NCBI RefSeq assembly: GCF_024346375.1 | Contig: NZ_JAGQCV010000005.1 | Span: 1-64,000, forward strand | Origin: Synechococcus sp. ATX 2A4 | GTDB taxonomy: Bacteria > Cyanobacteriota > Cyanobacteriia > PCC-6307 > Cyanobiaceae | Reading direction: 5' to 3' | DNA length: 64,000 bases | Part shown: piece after piece, positions 19,801 to 26,350 of the stretch | Numbering within the stretch: position 1 is the first letter of the stretch | Layout of the letters: every line of letters starts with the position of its first letter | Made by a program: the position numbers and the translations under genes | Notes under the pieces: generated by a model | What the model was told of the DNA's origin: nothing | The model's input: only the letters and a program-made list of their open reading frames with translations | Databases searched by the model: none

Positions 19801-21029
19801 TGTTCACCGATGGGGAAGGCCGCATCCCCTCCAGGCGTTTTGGCTTCTTCTCGATTGAGGAGTCCGGCAATCTGGCGCCCCTCACCTACGACCCAGTACA
19901 GGGCACTGGCGCCCGCTTCTACGACCTTGACGGCGATGGCACGGCCGATTTCCTCAACCTCACGTTGAAAGATGGGGGCATTGGCGATAAAGATGGCGCG
20001 GTGAACGGGGTGATCGTGGATCCTTCCGTGGCTGCGGTTGTTGATCTCAATCCCGTTCTGAGCGGCGCGGGCAAAACGCTCACCTTGGGCGATCCGGCCC
20101 AGACCACCGCCCCAGCGGGCCTGGCGTTGCGGGCCAGCCTCGGCAACCGGGCCACCACGTCGAACCAGATCGGTTATGTGGTGCTCAACAGCGCCGAGGT
20201 GGCCACGGCAGACACCCTGCTGGCTGATCTCAACACGGTGCAATCGAGGGCGCAGACGCTCTTCTCAAACCTCGAATCCACCGATGTGACCCTTCCCACG
20301 GGGACCACATTTGAGCGGGAAATCCTGTTGCTCAACGGCCAGAGCGTGCGCTTCTTCGAGGTTGTGGATGGCACCTTGGATCAGCTCACCAGCCTGAATG
20401 ATCCCCGCTTCCGTTTCCTGACGCCCGCCGGCGTGACGGAGACAGAGGCGTCGGTGGCGTCCACTAGCGGCGTGACCTTCTCGCTCACGGTGCCGACCAC
20501 CGATCAAGGGCTTGATGACCTGATCGGCCAGGAACAGGGAGCGGCACCGGTGCTGGATTTCTCCAGTTTCTCCCCCTCTGAAACGGTGTTCGGTTCGCTG
20601 ATGCTGGCCCGCGAAGCTGACTTTGATTCGATCATCGGCTTCTACCGCAGCCTCGATGCTCAAGGAGCGGTGCTGGATGTTGATGGCCGCAGCGTGCTGC
20701 GCCCCGGGGATCTCGGCTATGAAGCGACGGCGCTGCGGGCCGACAACCTGGTGGGTGAACTCTCCAACCTGCAGGTGGCGGACAACCAGACCAGCACCAG
20801 GCCGATCAGCCTTTCGGAATCCAGCTTCCTCGCCCCCTTCGCCCGCGTGAACGGCGACACCTTCTTCGCCTTCGGCGCGGCCAACAGCGATGGCCTCAGC
20901 CACTTCCGCACGCTCGGCACCAACACCTTCGGCCTGGAGGATCTCAAGGGTGGCGGTGATCTCGATTTTGACGATCTTGTGCTCGGTTTCTCCTTCACTT
21001 CGCTCAGCAACACCTCTCTGCTGGCCTGA
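16851..21029 (+). CDS. PhoD-like alkaline phosphatase with long C-terminal extension and DUF4114
   Basis: 1392 residues from the ATG at 16851, which places F-S-H-G-V-A-S-G-D-P (the PhoD N-terminal domain start) at residue ~7; the frame is open further upstream but runs into the previous gene. Catalytic-domain motifs are F-S-C-A-N (~116), H-L-G-D-Y-I-Y-E (~145), W-D-D-H-E (~209) and A-G-D-T-H-N (~482), in the order seen in Ca/Fe-dependent PhoD enzymes. From ~640 a long extension begins with Asp/Gly-rich calcium-repeat-like pieces, and it ends (~1310-1385) in a DUF4114 domain (G-L-E-D-L-K-G-G-G-D-L-D-F-D-D). PhoD proteins normally use a Tat signal; none is present, so type I secretion is more likely. 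Substrates are phosphate mono- and diesters. Confidence 0.9.
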   Translation: MSVPAISFSHGVASGDPYQDSVILWTRITPPQEFAGLVDVRWEVSTSAGFESGSIADSGVFSTSGDRDWTVKVEADGLTADTNYHYRFSVGAAESQVGQTKTLPVGNDPVRLAVFSCANFTAAEEFLVYGRAAALHAANPYDAFLHLGDYIYEYGPGGFEEAEDAADERGFLPNREIVSLDDYRQRYAQYHTDANLQALRASAPLIAIWDDHETANDSWAGGAQNHQSDTEGDWLVRRDAALKAYHEWLPIREPGLRRPEDGATALSPLTQGYRSFDFGEVLSLHLLETRLTARDEPLEYPDAAAVQTRIGAILADPALVVAYAGQLGLAPPADPAAIPAFAAALAPLVTQELVLATVQLAWGDPSRDMIGDTQLAWLQQQMAASTASWQVLGQQVLMQSMAIPAALLLDPGNPALLDTYGAPLQKLATGTAFSDLTPAEQALFAEQAKIPYNLDAWDGYGVERETILQMALGMGKRLISLAGDTHNAWAGVLDTMSAGSQPAGTLAGVEFAAPGVTSPGFEKYLPGADAYIRARYPDVGGLDGLFLGYTQGLGYADVNRRGFLELTVTPTEATGTFQFLDRLDPLAVAPQWASETVVAASDFTLTLSSEARSLIDWQPDWQELDLVTGLVVEANGTQTLLDPAAFATAPRDGIQLADVQVRGSDGSDRLFVGVGSSADGGAGDDDLFNTESLGGNWLVGGIGADRFFLRQAKDLVVGGSLITGSRGLAPGSALVDGEADLFLIDSSEANAGADLLQINDFEVNRDVALIDGVLAQGSWEEIKQALAAAGVAANAAPQLLATGVTPVLNLFPGVQGLQSFGTLGTDPDNDALRVVVIDGPDWLVGFNNTLSASAPAGLTAADLAGLSITLGLYDGKAVTPFVPELTLLSAPVGDANTTFIAITQPNGAVNFFAVNVDGGTFQAPVRVVATDQEVSPASAGFQQAIGGEGFELSERALDFSINLNPGFGQANVSVALAAVLDSPLFTDGEGRIPSRRFGFFSIEESGNLAPLTYDPVQGTGARFYDLDGDGTADFLNLTLKDGGIGDKDGAVNGVIVDPSVAAVVDLNPVLSGAGKTLTLGDPAQTTAPAGLALRASLGNRATTSNQIGYVVLNSAEVATADTLLADLNTVQSRAQTLFSNLESTDVTLPTGTTFEREILLLNGQSVRFFEVVDGTLDQLTSLNDPRFRFLTPAGVTETEASVASTSGVTFSLTVPTTDQGLDDLIGQEQGAAPVLDFSSFSPSETVFGSLMLAREADFDSIIGFYRSLDAQGAVLDVDGRSVLRPGDLGYEATALRADNLVGELSNLQVADNQTSTRPISLSESSFLAPFARVNGDTFFAFGAANSDGLSHFRTLGTNTFGLEDLKGGGDLDFDDLVLGFSFTSLSNTSLLA

Positions 21030-21035
21030 GCCCTC

Positions 21036-21650
21036 TCAGGACGACCCGTGGCGCTGCAGGGCCCGCCGCGTGGCCCGGCCCGCCACCACCATGGCGGCCA
21101 CGGTGGCGGCGATACCGAGCAGGCTCAGGGCCTGGCCGGCCGGGCCAGAGCCGCCGGCGAGCATCTCGCCGAAGCGGGAGGCGTCGCCGGCCAGCTCCCC
21201 CAGCCCGCAGAACAGCACCGTGCCGGGCAGGATTGCCAGCAGGCCGATCGCGTAGTTGCGCAGGCTCACATCGCTGAGCCCGTAGGCCAGGTTCAGCAGG
21301 CTGAAGGGAAACGCTGGCGACAGGCGCGTGAGCAGCACCAGCTTCAGGCCCTCCCGGCTCACGGCCCGCTCGATCGCCTGCAGCTTCGGCCGCGTGGCCA
21401 GGCGCCGCCGGGCCCAATGGCGCAGCTGGTGCCGGCCCAGCAGAAAGGCCGCCAGCGCCCCCAGGCAGGCCCCGGCGAACACGAGCACGCTGCCCCAGAA
21501 CGTGCCGTACAAAGCGCCGGCCAGCATTGAGGCCCACACGCCCGGCAGCAGCAGGCTCACCCAGATCGCATAGAGCGGCACAAAGGCCAGGGCCCCGGCG
21601 GGGGAGCGCAGGGCGGGCACAACCTGCTCGAGCCAGGGGTGAAGATCCAT
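21036..21650 (-). CDS. TVP38/TMEM64 (VTT-domain) family membrane protein
   Basis: 204 residues from the ATG at 21650; a TTG at 21836 would add a 62-residue hydrophilic N-terminus that is less convincing. The VTT core includes the first hydrophobic segment (~15-45), G-A-L-Y-G-T-F-W-G-S (~47), G-R-H-Q-L-R-H-W, then L-T-R-L-S-P-A-F-P-F-S-L-L-N-L-A-Y-G-L (~105) and a final helix. This order (re-entrant loop, R-L-S-P-x-x-P-F, N-x-x-x-G) is diagnostic for the DedA/TVP38 superfamily. Bacterial members are implicated in lipid flipping or envelope homeostasis; the specific cargo is unknown. It ends 6 bases from the convergent PhoD gene. Confidence 0.85.
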   Translation of the reverse strand: MDLHPWLEQVVPALRSPAGALAFVPLYAIWVSLLLPGVWASMLAGALYGTFWGSVLVFAGACLGALAAFLLGRHQLRHWARRRLATRPKLQAIERAVSREGLKLVLLTRLSPAFPFSLLNLAYGLSDVSLRNYAIGLLAILPGTVLFCGLGELAGDASRFGEMLAGGSGPAGQALSLLGIAATVAAMVVAGRATRRALQRHGSS

Positions 21651-21903
21651 GAACCATGCCGTCCGCGCCAGCCTGGCAGGGGCAACCCGCCGGCGGTGGC
21701 CGCTGGGCTCAGGGGCTGATGGCTGGGGCCAGGGCCTTTCCTCTGACCCAAAGCCCAAGCGACGGCCATCCCCGTACAGTCGATCCCATCCGTCGTCCGG
21801 ATCCGTCGGCGATCCAATGAACGGCCGCTGTGTCAAGCCCTCCGGGCCCGTTCCCCTCCCTATTCAGCGCCGCCTCCCGCCGTTGTCACCGGCGGACTCT
21901 CCC

Positions 21904-23166
21904 ATGTCCACCTGCGATTTCTTCGCCTCCAGCTACGTCGATGCCCGCGCCAGGTTCCTCACGGCCGCCGGCGGGGCTGGCGCCCGGCTCACGTCCCATC
22001 GCCTGCCCGGCCAGCTCGGTCCGGACGGCGAACCGCTCTCCATCGATGTGGCCCTGCTGGCGGGCGAGACCCCGCCGCGGGCGATGTTGTTGCTGATCTC
22101 CGGCACCCACGGGGTGGAGGGATTCTGCGGATCGGGTGTGCAGGTGGGGTATCTCACCGATCGCCTGCACGACGCGCTGCCGCCTGGCACCGCCACCCTG
22201 CTGATCCATGCCCTCAACCCCTATGGCTTCGCCTGGCGCCGCCGGGTGAACGAGGACAGCATCGACCTCAACCGCAACTTCCGCGATTTCAGCGCGCCGT
22301 TGCCGGACGGCTCCGCCTACGAGGCCGTGCACGACCTGCTCGTGCCTGCGGAGTGGGATGGCCCGGTCCGGGAGCAGGCCGATGCGGCGCTGCTGCAGCG
22401 TATTGCGGCGGATGGCATTCCCGCTTATCAGGCCCTGTTGCAGCGCGGCCAGTACACCCGCCCCACGGGTCTGTTCTATGGCGGCACCGAGCCGTGCTGG
22501 TCGAACCGGATGCTGCGCCAGTTGCTGCGGGAGCACATCCCCGCCGGCCTGGCCCAGCTGGCGGTGCTCGACATCCACACCGGCCTCGGCCCGATGGGCT
22601 ACGGCGAGCCGATCCATGCCGGCGACGGGTATGCGCGGGCGGTGCGCTGGTATGGCCCGGAGGTCACCCGCAGCAGCGAGGGCGAGGCGCCTGCCGCCCT
22701 TGATGAGGGCCTGCACGAAGGCCTGCTGGCGGCTCTGGCGCTGGAGGATCAGCTCCCGGCGGCGGGCCAGCGTTCGGCCTCCGCGCCCATCTCCGGCGCC
22801 ATGGTCGGGGCGTTCCGTGCCCTGGAGCCCGCCACCGCGGTCACCTATCTGGCGCTGGAGTTCGGCACCCGCCCGATCCTGGAAGTGCTGGGGGCGTTGC
22901 GCGCCGACAGCTGGCTGCATGCGGTTCCCGGCCGTGACACCGCCCATCGCGCGCCGATCCAGGCGCAGATGCAGCAGGCCTTCTACGTCGACACACCGGC
23001 CTGGAAAGCGGCGGTGTACGGCCGCGCCGCCGACTTCGTGCTGCGCGCCGGTCGGGGCCTGGCCGCCGGCATGGCCGCTGCTGCTGCTGGCACGCCCGCT
23101 CCCCCGCCGCCCCTGGCTACGGGCATCGCCCTCGCAGGAAGGCCAGGGCCGCTGGGTCCGTGGTGA
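21904..23166 (+). CDS. DUF2817 / M14-like peptidase family protein
   Basis: 420 residues from the ATG at 21904; the frame is open upstream but the conserved part starts with F-F-A-S-S-Y-V-D-A-R. The motif S-G-T-H-G-V-E-G-F-C-G-S (~65-76) contains the H-x-x-E zinc pair of carboxypeptidase-like proteins, followed by L-N-P-Y-G-F-A-W-R-R-R-V-N-E and D-L-N-R-N-F-R (~118-125), the usual Arg/Asn substrate-binding loop. L-D-I-H-T-G-L-G (~222) supplies the third zinc His. This is the DUF2817 family, predicted zinc-dependent peptidases or amidohydrolases of unknown substrate. The last ~35 residues are Ala/Pro-rich and probably disordered. It is divergent from the VTT-protein gene. Confidence 0.85.
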   Translation: MSTCDFFASSYVDARARFLTAAGGAGARLTSHRLPGQLGPDGEPLSIDVALLAGETPPRAMLLLISGTHGVEGFCGSGVQVGYLTDRLHDALPPGTATLLIHALNPYGFAWRRRVNEDSIDLNRNFRDFSAPLPDGSAYEAVHDLLVPAEWDGPVREQADAALLQRIAADGIPAYQALLQRGQYTRPTGLFYGGTEPCWSNRMLRQLLREHIPAGLAQLAVLDIHTGLGPMGYGEPIHAGDGYARAVRWYGPEVTRSSEGEAPAALDEGLHEGLLAALALEDQLPAAGQRSASAPISGAMVGAFRALEPATAVTYLALEFGTRPILEVLGALRADSWLHAVPGRDTAHRAPIQAQMQQAFYVDTPAWKAAVYGRAADFVLRAGRGLAAGMAAAAAGTPAPPPPLATGIALAGRPGPLGPW

Positions 23167-23293
23167 GGGCGATGGCCCGCCTGTAGCTCACCGGCGCTCC
23201 CAGGCTGGGAGCCGATGGGGAGGGATCGGGAGGGATGGAGGGCGCTCAGGTGGCTTCACACGTAGGTTGTCGGCGACCTTCTGCTCATCCGTG

Positions 23294-23685
23294 ATGGCCC
23301 CAGCCGCTCCAGTTTCCTGGCCGATTTCCAGGCTTTCATCAACAAGGGCAATGTGGTCGATCTCGCCGTGGCGGTGGTGATCGGTGGCGCCTTCGGCAAG
23401 GTGGTGGATGCGGTGGTGAGCCTGGTGATGGGCAGCCTGCTCACCCCTGCCCTGAAGGCGGCCAACGTCGATTCGATCAATTCTTGGCCGGCCGGCGCCG
23501 TGATCGTGGCGCTGATCAACTTCATCGTGATCGCCTTCGTGGTGTTCCTGATCGTCAAGGCCATCGAGGCCACCAGGCGCAAGGAGGAGGCCAAGGCCGA
23601 GGCGGCCGCTGTCCCCGATGTGCAGGCCCAGCTGGCCTCAGCGGTGACCCGCCTGGCGGACGCGCTCGATCGCAAGGGGCTGTAG
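23294..23685 (+). CDS. mscL: Large-conductance mechanosensitive channel MscL, start apparently frameshifted
   Basis: The MscL pore helix and TM2 are clear: G-N-V-V-D-L-A-V-A-V-V-I-G-G-A-F-G-K-V-V (TM1), then I-V-A-L-I-N-F-I-V-I-A-F-V-V-F-L (TM2) and a C-terminal helical bundle. The frame also encodes the normal amphipathic N-terminus F-L-A-D-F-Q-A-F-I-N-K-G upstream of the first in-frame start-like codon (GTG 23353), yet has no ATG before its upstream stop at 23263. An ATG at 23294 sits one base out of frame; one extra C in the run at 23298-23301 would give M-A-P-S-R-S-S-F-L-A-D-F. Starting at 23353 would delete part of TM1. So the gene is either frameshifted, mis-sequenced, or uses an unusual start. 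It is a tension-gated osmotic safety valve in the inner membrane. Confidence 0.75.
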
Positions 23686-23805
23686 GCCAGTGGCGGCGAG
23701 GCGCAGCTGAGCGCGGCTTGCTCCGCCGCAGTTGAGCACAGCTCACCTCGCCGTTCTTGACCACGCCATGCCCTCGCCCTCGCCCTTCACGGCCAACGTC
23801 CTGGC

Positions 23806-24246
23806 TCAGCCCTGCGGATCTTCGCCACTCCCGGCTTCCGCCACCCAGTTCTCGACGTCGAGGCCCGGATAGATCCGGAAGTCGGCCAGGTTGTTGGTCA
23901 CCAGCGTGACGCCCAGTGCGAGGGCATGGGCGGCGATCAGTTTGTCGAGTGCATCGCGGCGCCGTTCGCGGCTGGCCAGGCGCATGGGGCGATAGGCGCC
24001 GGCGGCGCGGCCATCGAAAGGGGCGACCGGCACCTCCAGTAAAAACCGCTGCAGAGCCAGGCGGTTGTGTTCCGCCTGGTCCCCTGAGGCGATCACGCCG
24101 ACCTCCAGCTCTGCTGCGGTGATGGCCGAGATCAACACCTCTCCCACGAGGCAGCGAGCAAAGCGCTCTGCCACCTGGGGGGGCTGGTGTTTCATCAGGT
24201 AGAGGCAGATGTTGGTGTCCAGCAGGTAGAGGGGACGCAGGCTCAT
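23806..24246 (-). CDS. vapC: VapC-type PIN-domain toxin
   Basis: 146 residues, a normal VapC length. The PIN-domain acids are visible: D10 in L-Y-L-L-D-T-N-I-C, E46 in A-A-E-L, D98/D101 in R-R-D-A-L-D-K-L-I-A-A-H-A, and the C-terminal T-N-N-L-A-D-F (D122). VapC toxins are Mg-dependent endoribonucleases that usually cut tRNA or rRNA. The AbrB-type antitoxin gene lies just upstream on the same strand with a 51-base gap, so the pair forms one operon. All four acids are kept, so the toxin looks active. Confidence 0.9.
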   Translation of the reverse strand: MSLRPLYLLDTNICLYLMKHQPPQVAERFARCLVGEVLISAITAAELEVGVIASGDQAEHNRLALQRFLLEVPVAPFDGRAAGAYRPMRLASRERRRDALDKLIAAHALALGVTLVTNNLADFRIYPGLDVENWVAEAGSGEDPQG

Positions 24247-24297
24247 GGCTGGCTGATCAAGCGCCCCTCACAGCTGTTCTGCTCACAGCCGTGCCCG

Positions 24298-24534
24298 TCA
24301 CAGCTGCTCCCGCTCCGCCTGCTCCTGACCGCCGCGGCCTGCTGCCAGGAAATCCGGCGAAAAGCTGGCCAGGGCCGCCAGAGCTCCGGTGATCGGCTTG
24401 CCCGCAGGGCGGATGCGCAATTCATCCCCGACCCGCTCGATTTCGAGCTCCAGGTCGTTGCGCGCATAGGCCAGCTCAGCCGGGATGCGCACCGCCTGGG
24501 AATGGCCGTTGCGAAACAGGCGGGTGGTGGCCAT
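24298..24534 (-). CDS. vapB: VapB antitoxin, AbrB/MazE-type
   Basis: 78 residues from the ATG at 24534 (M-A-T-T-R-L-F-R-N-G); the ATG at 24543 adds three residues and cannot be excluded. The start T-R-L-F-R-N-G-H-S-Q-A-V-R-I-P-A-E is the AbrB-type swapped-hairpin DNA-binding domain of VapB proteins, and L-R-I-R-P-A is the second strand. The Glu/Gln-rich C-terminal end should wrap the VapC toxin encoded immediately downstream. Such antitoxins usually repress their own operon together with the toxin; I did not find a convincing palindrome upstream. Confidence 0.85.
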   Translation of the reverse strand: MATTRLFRNGHSQAVRIPAELAYARNDLELEIERVGDELRIRPAGKPITGALAALASFSPDFLAAGRGGQEQAEREQL

Positions 24535-24572
24535 GGCCAGCATGGATGTACCTGTGCATCCTGGGCGGTTCG

Positions 24573-24591
24573 GGCTCAGTCCAGATCCGCC
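24573..24591. repeat. Left copy of an exact 19-bp direct repeat
   Basis: The 19 bases GGCTCAGTCCAGATCCGCC occur here and again at 26332-26350, where they form the 3' end of valS. The two copies bracket the antitoxin remnant and corA. See the matching finding. Confidence 0.8.
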
Positions 24592-24744
24592 TGGCGCCCC
24601 CGCCCCAGTTCCGCCAGCTGCTGGCCGCCCCCGCGCCGTCCGAGCTTCTGTCTCCGCGCCTGTGCCGCCAAAAGTGGCATCGGAAGCCGCCGGTCGGAGC
24701 CCAAAAAGGACGCATTAATGTGAGCTGCTGCCAGACGACTTCCG

Positions 24745-24987
24745 ATGGCCAGCCTTTCCGTCCGGGAAGCCCGCAAGCGGCTGTATGCGCTCATCGATGA
24801 GGTGACCGCTTCCCACGAACCAGTGCAGATCACAGGCAAAGGCGGGAATGCCGTGCTGCTCTCGCAATCGGCTTGGCAGGCCATCCAGGAGACCCTCCAT
24901 CTGCTCTCGATGACGGGCATGCGCGAATCCATCCGCGAGGGCCTGGCTGTGCCGGTGGAAGAGCTCAGGGATCAGCCGGGCTGGTGA
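24745..24987 (+). CDS. Phd/YefM-type antitoxin (orphan)
   Basis: 80 residues. V-R-E-A-R-K-R-L-Y-A-L-I-D-E-V, then H-E-P-V-Q-I-T-G-K-G-G-N-A-V-L-L-S (strands and turn) and W-Q-A-I-Q-E-T is the standard Phd/YefM N-terminal dimerisation and DNA-binding fold, followed by the toxin-neutralising tail. The stop codon overlaps the GTG of a 25-codon toxin stump, so the operon structure is retained but the toxin is not. Antitoxins without toxins may still repress related operons or protect against relatives such as the intact YoeB at 36779-37048. Confidence 0.85.
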   Translation: MASLSVREARKRLYALIDEVTASHEPVQITGKGGNAVLLSQSAWQAIQETLHLLSMTGMRESIREGLAVPVEELRDQPGW

Positions 24988-25061
24988 GAAGGGGCGTTTG
25001 CTTCACACGGCAAGCCCAGAAGGAGGCCCGCAAGCTCGCAGACGCATTGTTGGCTTTTTGA
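24984..25061 (+). pseudogene. Truncated YoeB/Txe-type toxin remnant
   Basis: Translation from the GTG overlapping the antitoxin stop gives R-R-G-V-C-F-T-R-Q-A-Q-K-E-A-R-K-L-A-D-A, the first helix typical of Txe/YoeB toxins, then stops at codon 26. The core sheet and the catalytic residues are absent. The 150 bases that follow do not obviously restore the toxin in another frame. Confidence 0.7.
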
Positions 25062-25209
25062 AGGTCAACGTCCAGGCCCCACCGGGCGGCAACTGCAATC
25101 CAGTCCAGGGATCTGGGCCTTGCTAGCCGCAAACTTCATCAGAAGCAAGAAGCTGCTGCACGTGGGTGGCAGCGGGCACAGAATCCCCTATCAACAGCTC
25201 GGCAACAGG

Positions 25210-26319
25210 ATGGTGAGCAGGAGCAGCCTGGGAACGAGCGGCAAGGGCAAGAGCAAGGGCAGGGCGCTCAGCGACAGCAGCGAATCTGCCTTCCAGGTGC
25301 CCGGCACCACGGTGTTCGTTGGGCGTCAGCGGCGCGAGCTGGCCAGCATCGACATCCTCCAATTCAACGCCGAGACGATCCAGTAGTGGCATCGCGCGGA
25401 CATGGACACCTGCCGCGCCTGCCTCGCCGGGCCGATGATCAGCTGGATCAACGTGAACGGCATCCACGACACCGCTCTGATTGAGCAACTGGGCGATGCC
25501 TTTGATCTGCACCCGCTGACCCGCGAAGACATCGCCAACACCTCCCAACGGCCGAAGTGGGAGGAGTTCGACGGCTATGCCTTCCTGGCGATGAAGATGC
25601 TCGACAACGCGGGAGATGACCGGGGGGTGACGGTCGAGCACGTGAGCCTGATCCTCGGACCCATCTGGGTGCTCTCGTTCGTGGAGGACGAGGGCGATGT
25701 GTTTGAAAGTGTGCGCAAGCGTCTGCGCACGGCCAGCGGCCGCATCCGCAAGATGCCGGCCGACTACCTGGCCTTCTGCCTGATGGACGCCGTGGTGGAC
25801 CACTACGTGCTGGCGGTGGAGCAGATCGGCGAGAGGGTGGAACTGATCGATGACGAGGTGATGAGCCACCCCAAGCCGGGCGATATCCACAAGATCCACC
25901 GCCTCAAGCAGCACATGCTCGCCCTGCGCCGGGCCGTGTGGCCGCTGCGGGAGGTGGTGGGGGCGATCGTGCGCAGCGAATCGGATCTGCTGGGCCAGCG
26001 CACCAATGTGTTCTGGCGCGATCTCTACGACCACACCGTGCAGGCGATCGACATGGTGGAAACCTCACGCGATTCCCTGGCCAGCCTGCACGACACCTAC
26101 CTCTCCAGCCTCAGCAACCGCATGAACGAAGTGATGAAGGTGCTCACCGTGATCTCCACGATCTTCATCCCCCTCACGTTCCTTGCCGGTGTGTATGGCA
26201 TGAACTTCAAAAACATGCCCGAGCTTGAGTGGAAAGAGGGCTATTTCCTGGTGTGGGCGGTGATGGTGTCGACCGGTGTGCTGCTGCTCCTCTATTTCCG
26301 AAAGCGCCGCTGGCTCTAA
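25210..26319 (+). pseudogene. corA: corA, magnesium/cobalt transporter, interrupted by in-frame TAG
   Basis: Reading from the ATG at 25210 gives a CorA N-terminal domain start (Q-V-P-G-T-T-V-F-V-G-R-Q-R, then A-S-I-D-I-L-Q-F-N-A-E-T-I-Q). A TAG at 25384-25386 follows, and the same frame continues into I-S-W-I-N-V-N-G-I-H-D, D-I-A-N-T-S-Q-R-P-K and the C-terminal membrane part with the Y-G-M-N-F pore motif and a second helix ending R-K-R-R-W-L. The number of codons across the stop matches the usual CorA spacing, so only one base separates it from an intact 369-residue Thermotoga-type CorA. The part after the stop could be translated alone from ATG 25402 or 25429, but would lack the first strands of the cytoplasmic funnel. 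Confidence 0.8.
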
Positions 26320-26331
26320 GTGAGCGCCGCT

Positions 26332-26350
26332 GGCTCAGTCCAGATCCGCC
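26332..26350. repeat. Right copy of the exact 19-bp direct repeat
   Basis: This copy covers the valS stop codon and its last codons on the minus strand (…A-D-L-D-stop) and is identical to 24573-24591. A second short duplication, GCGCCGCTGGCTC, covers the corA 3' end and repeats a few bases later, directly before this site. Confidence 0.8.
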
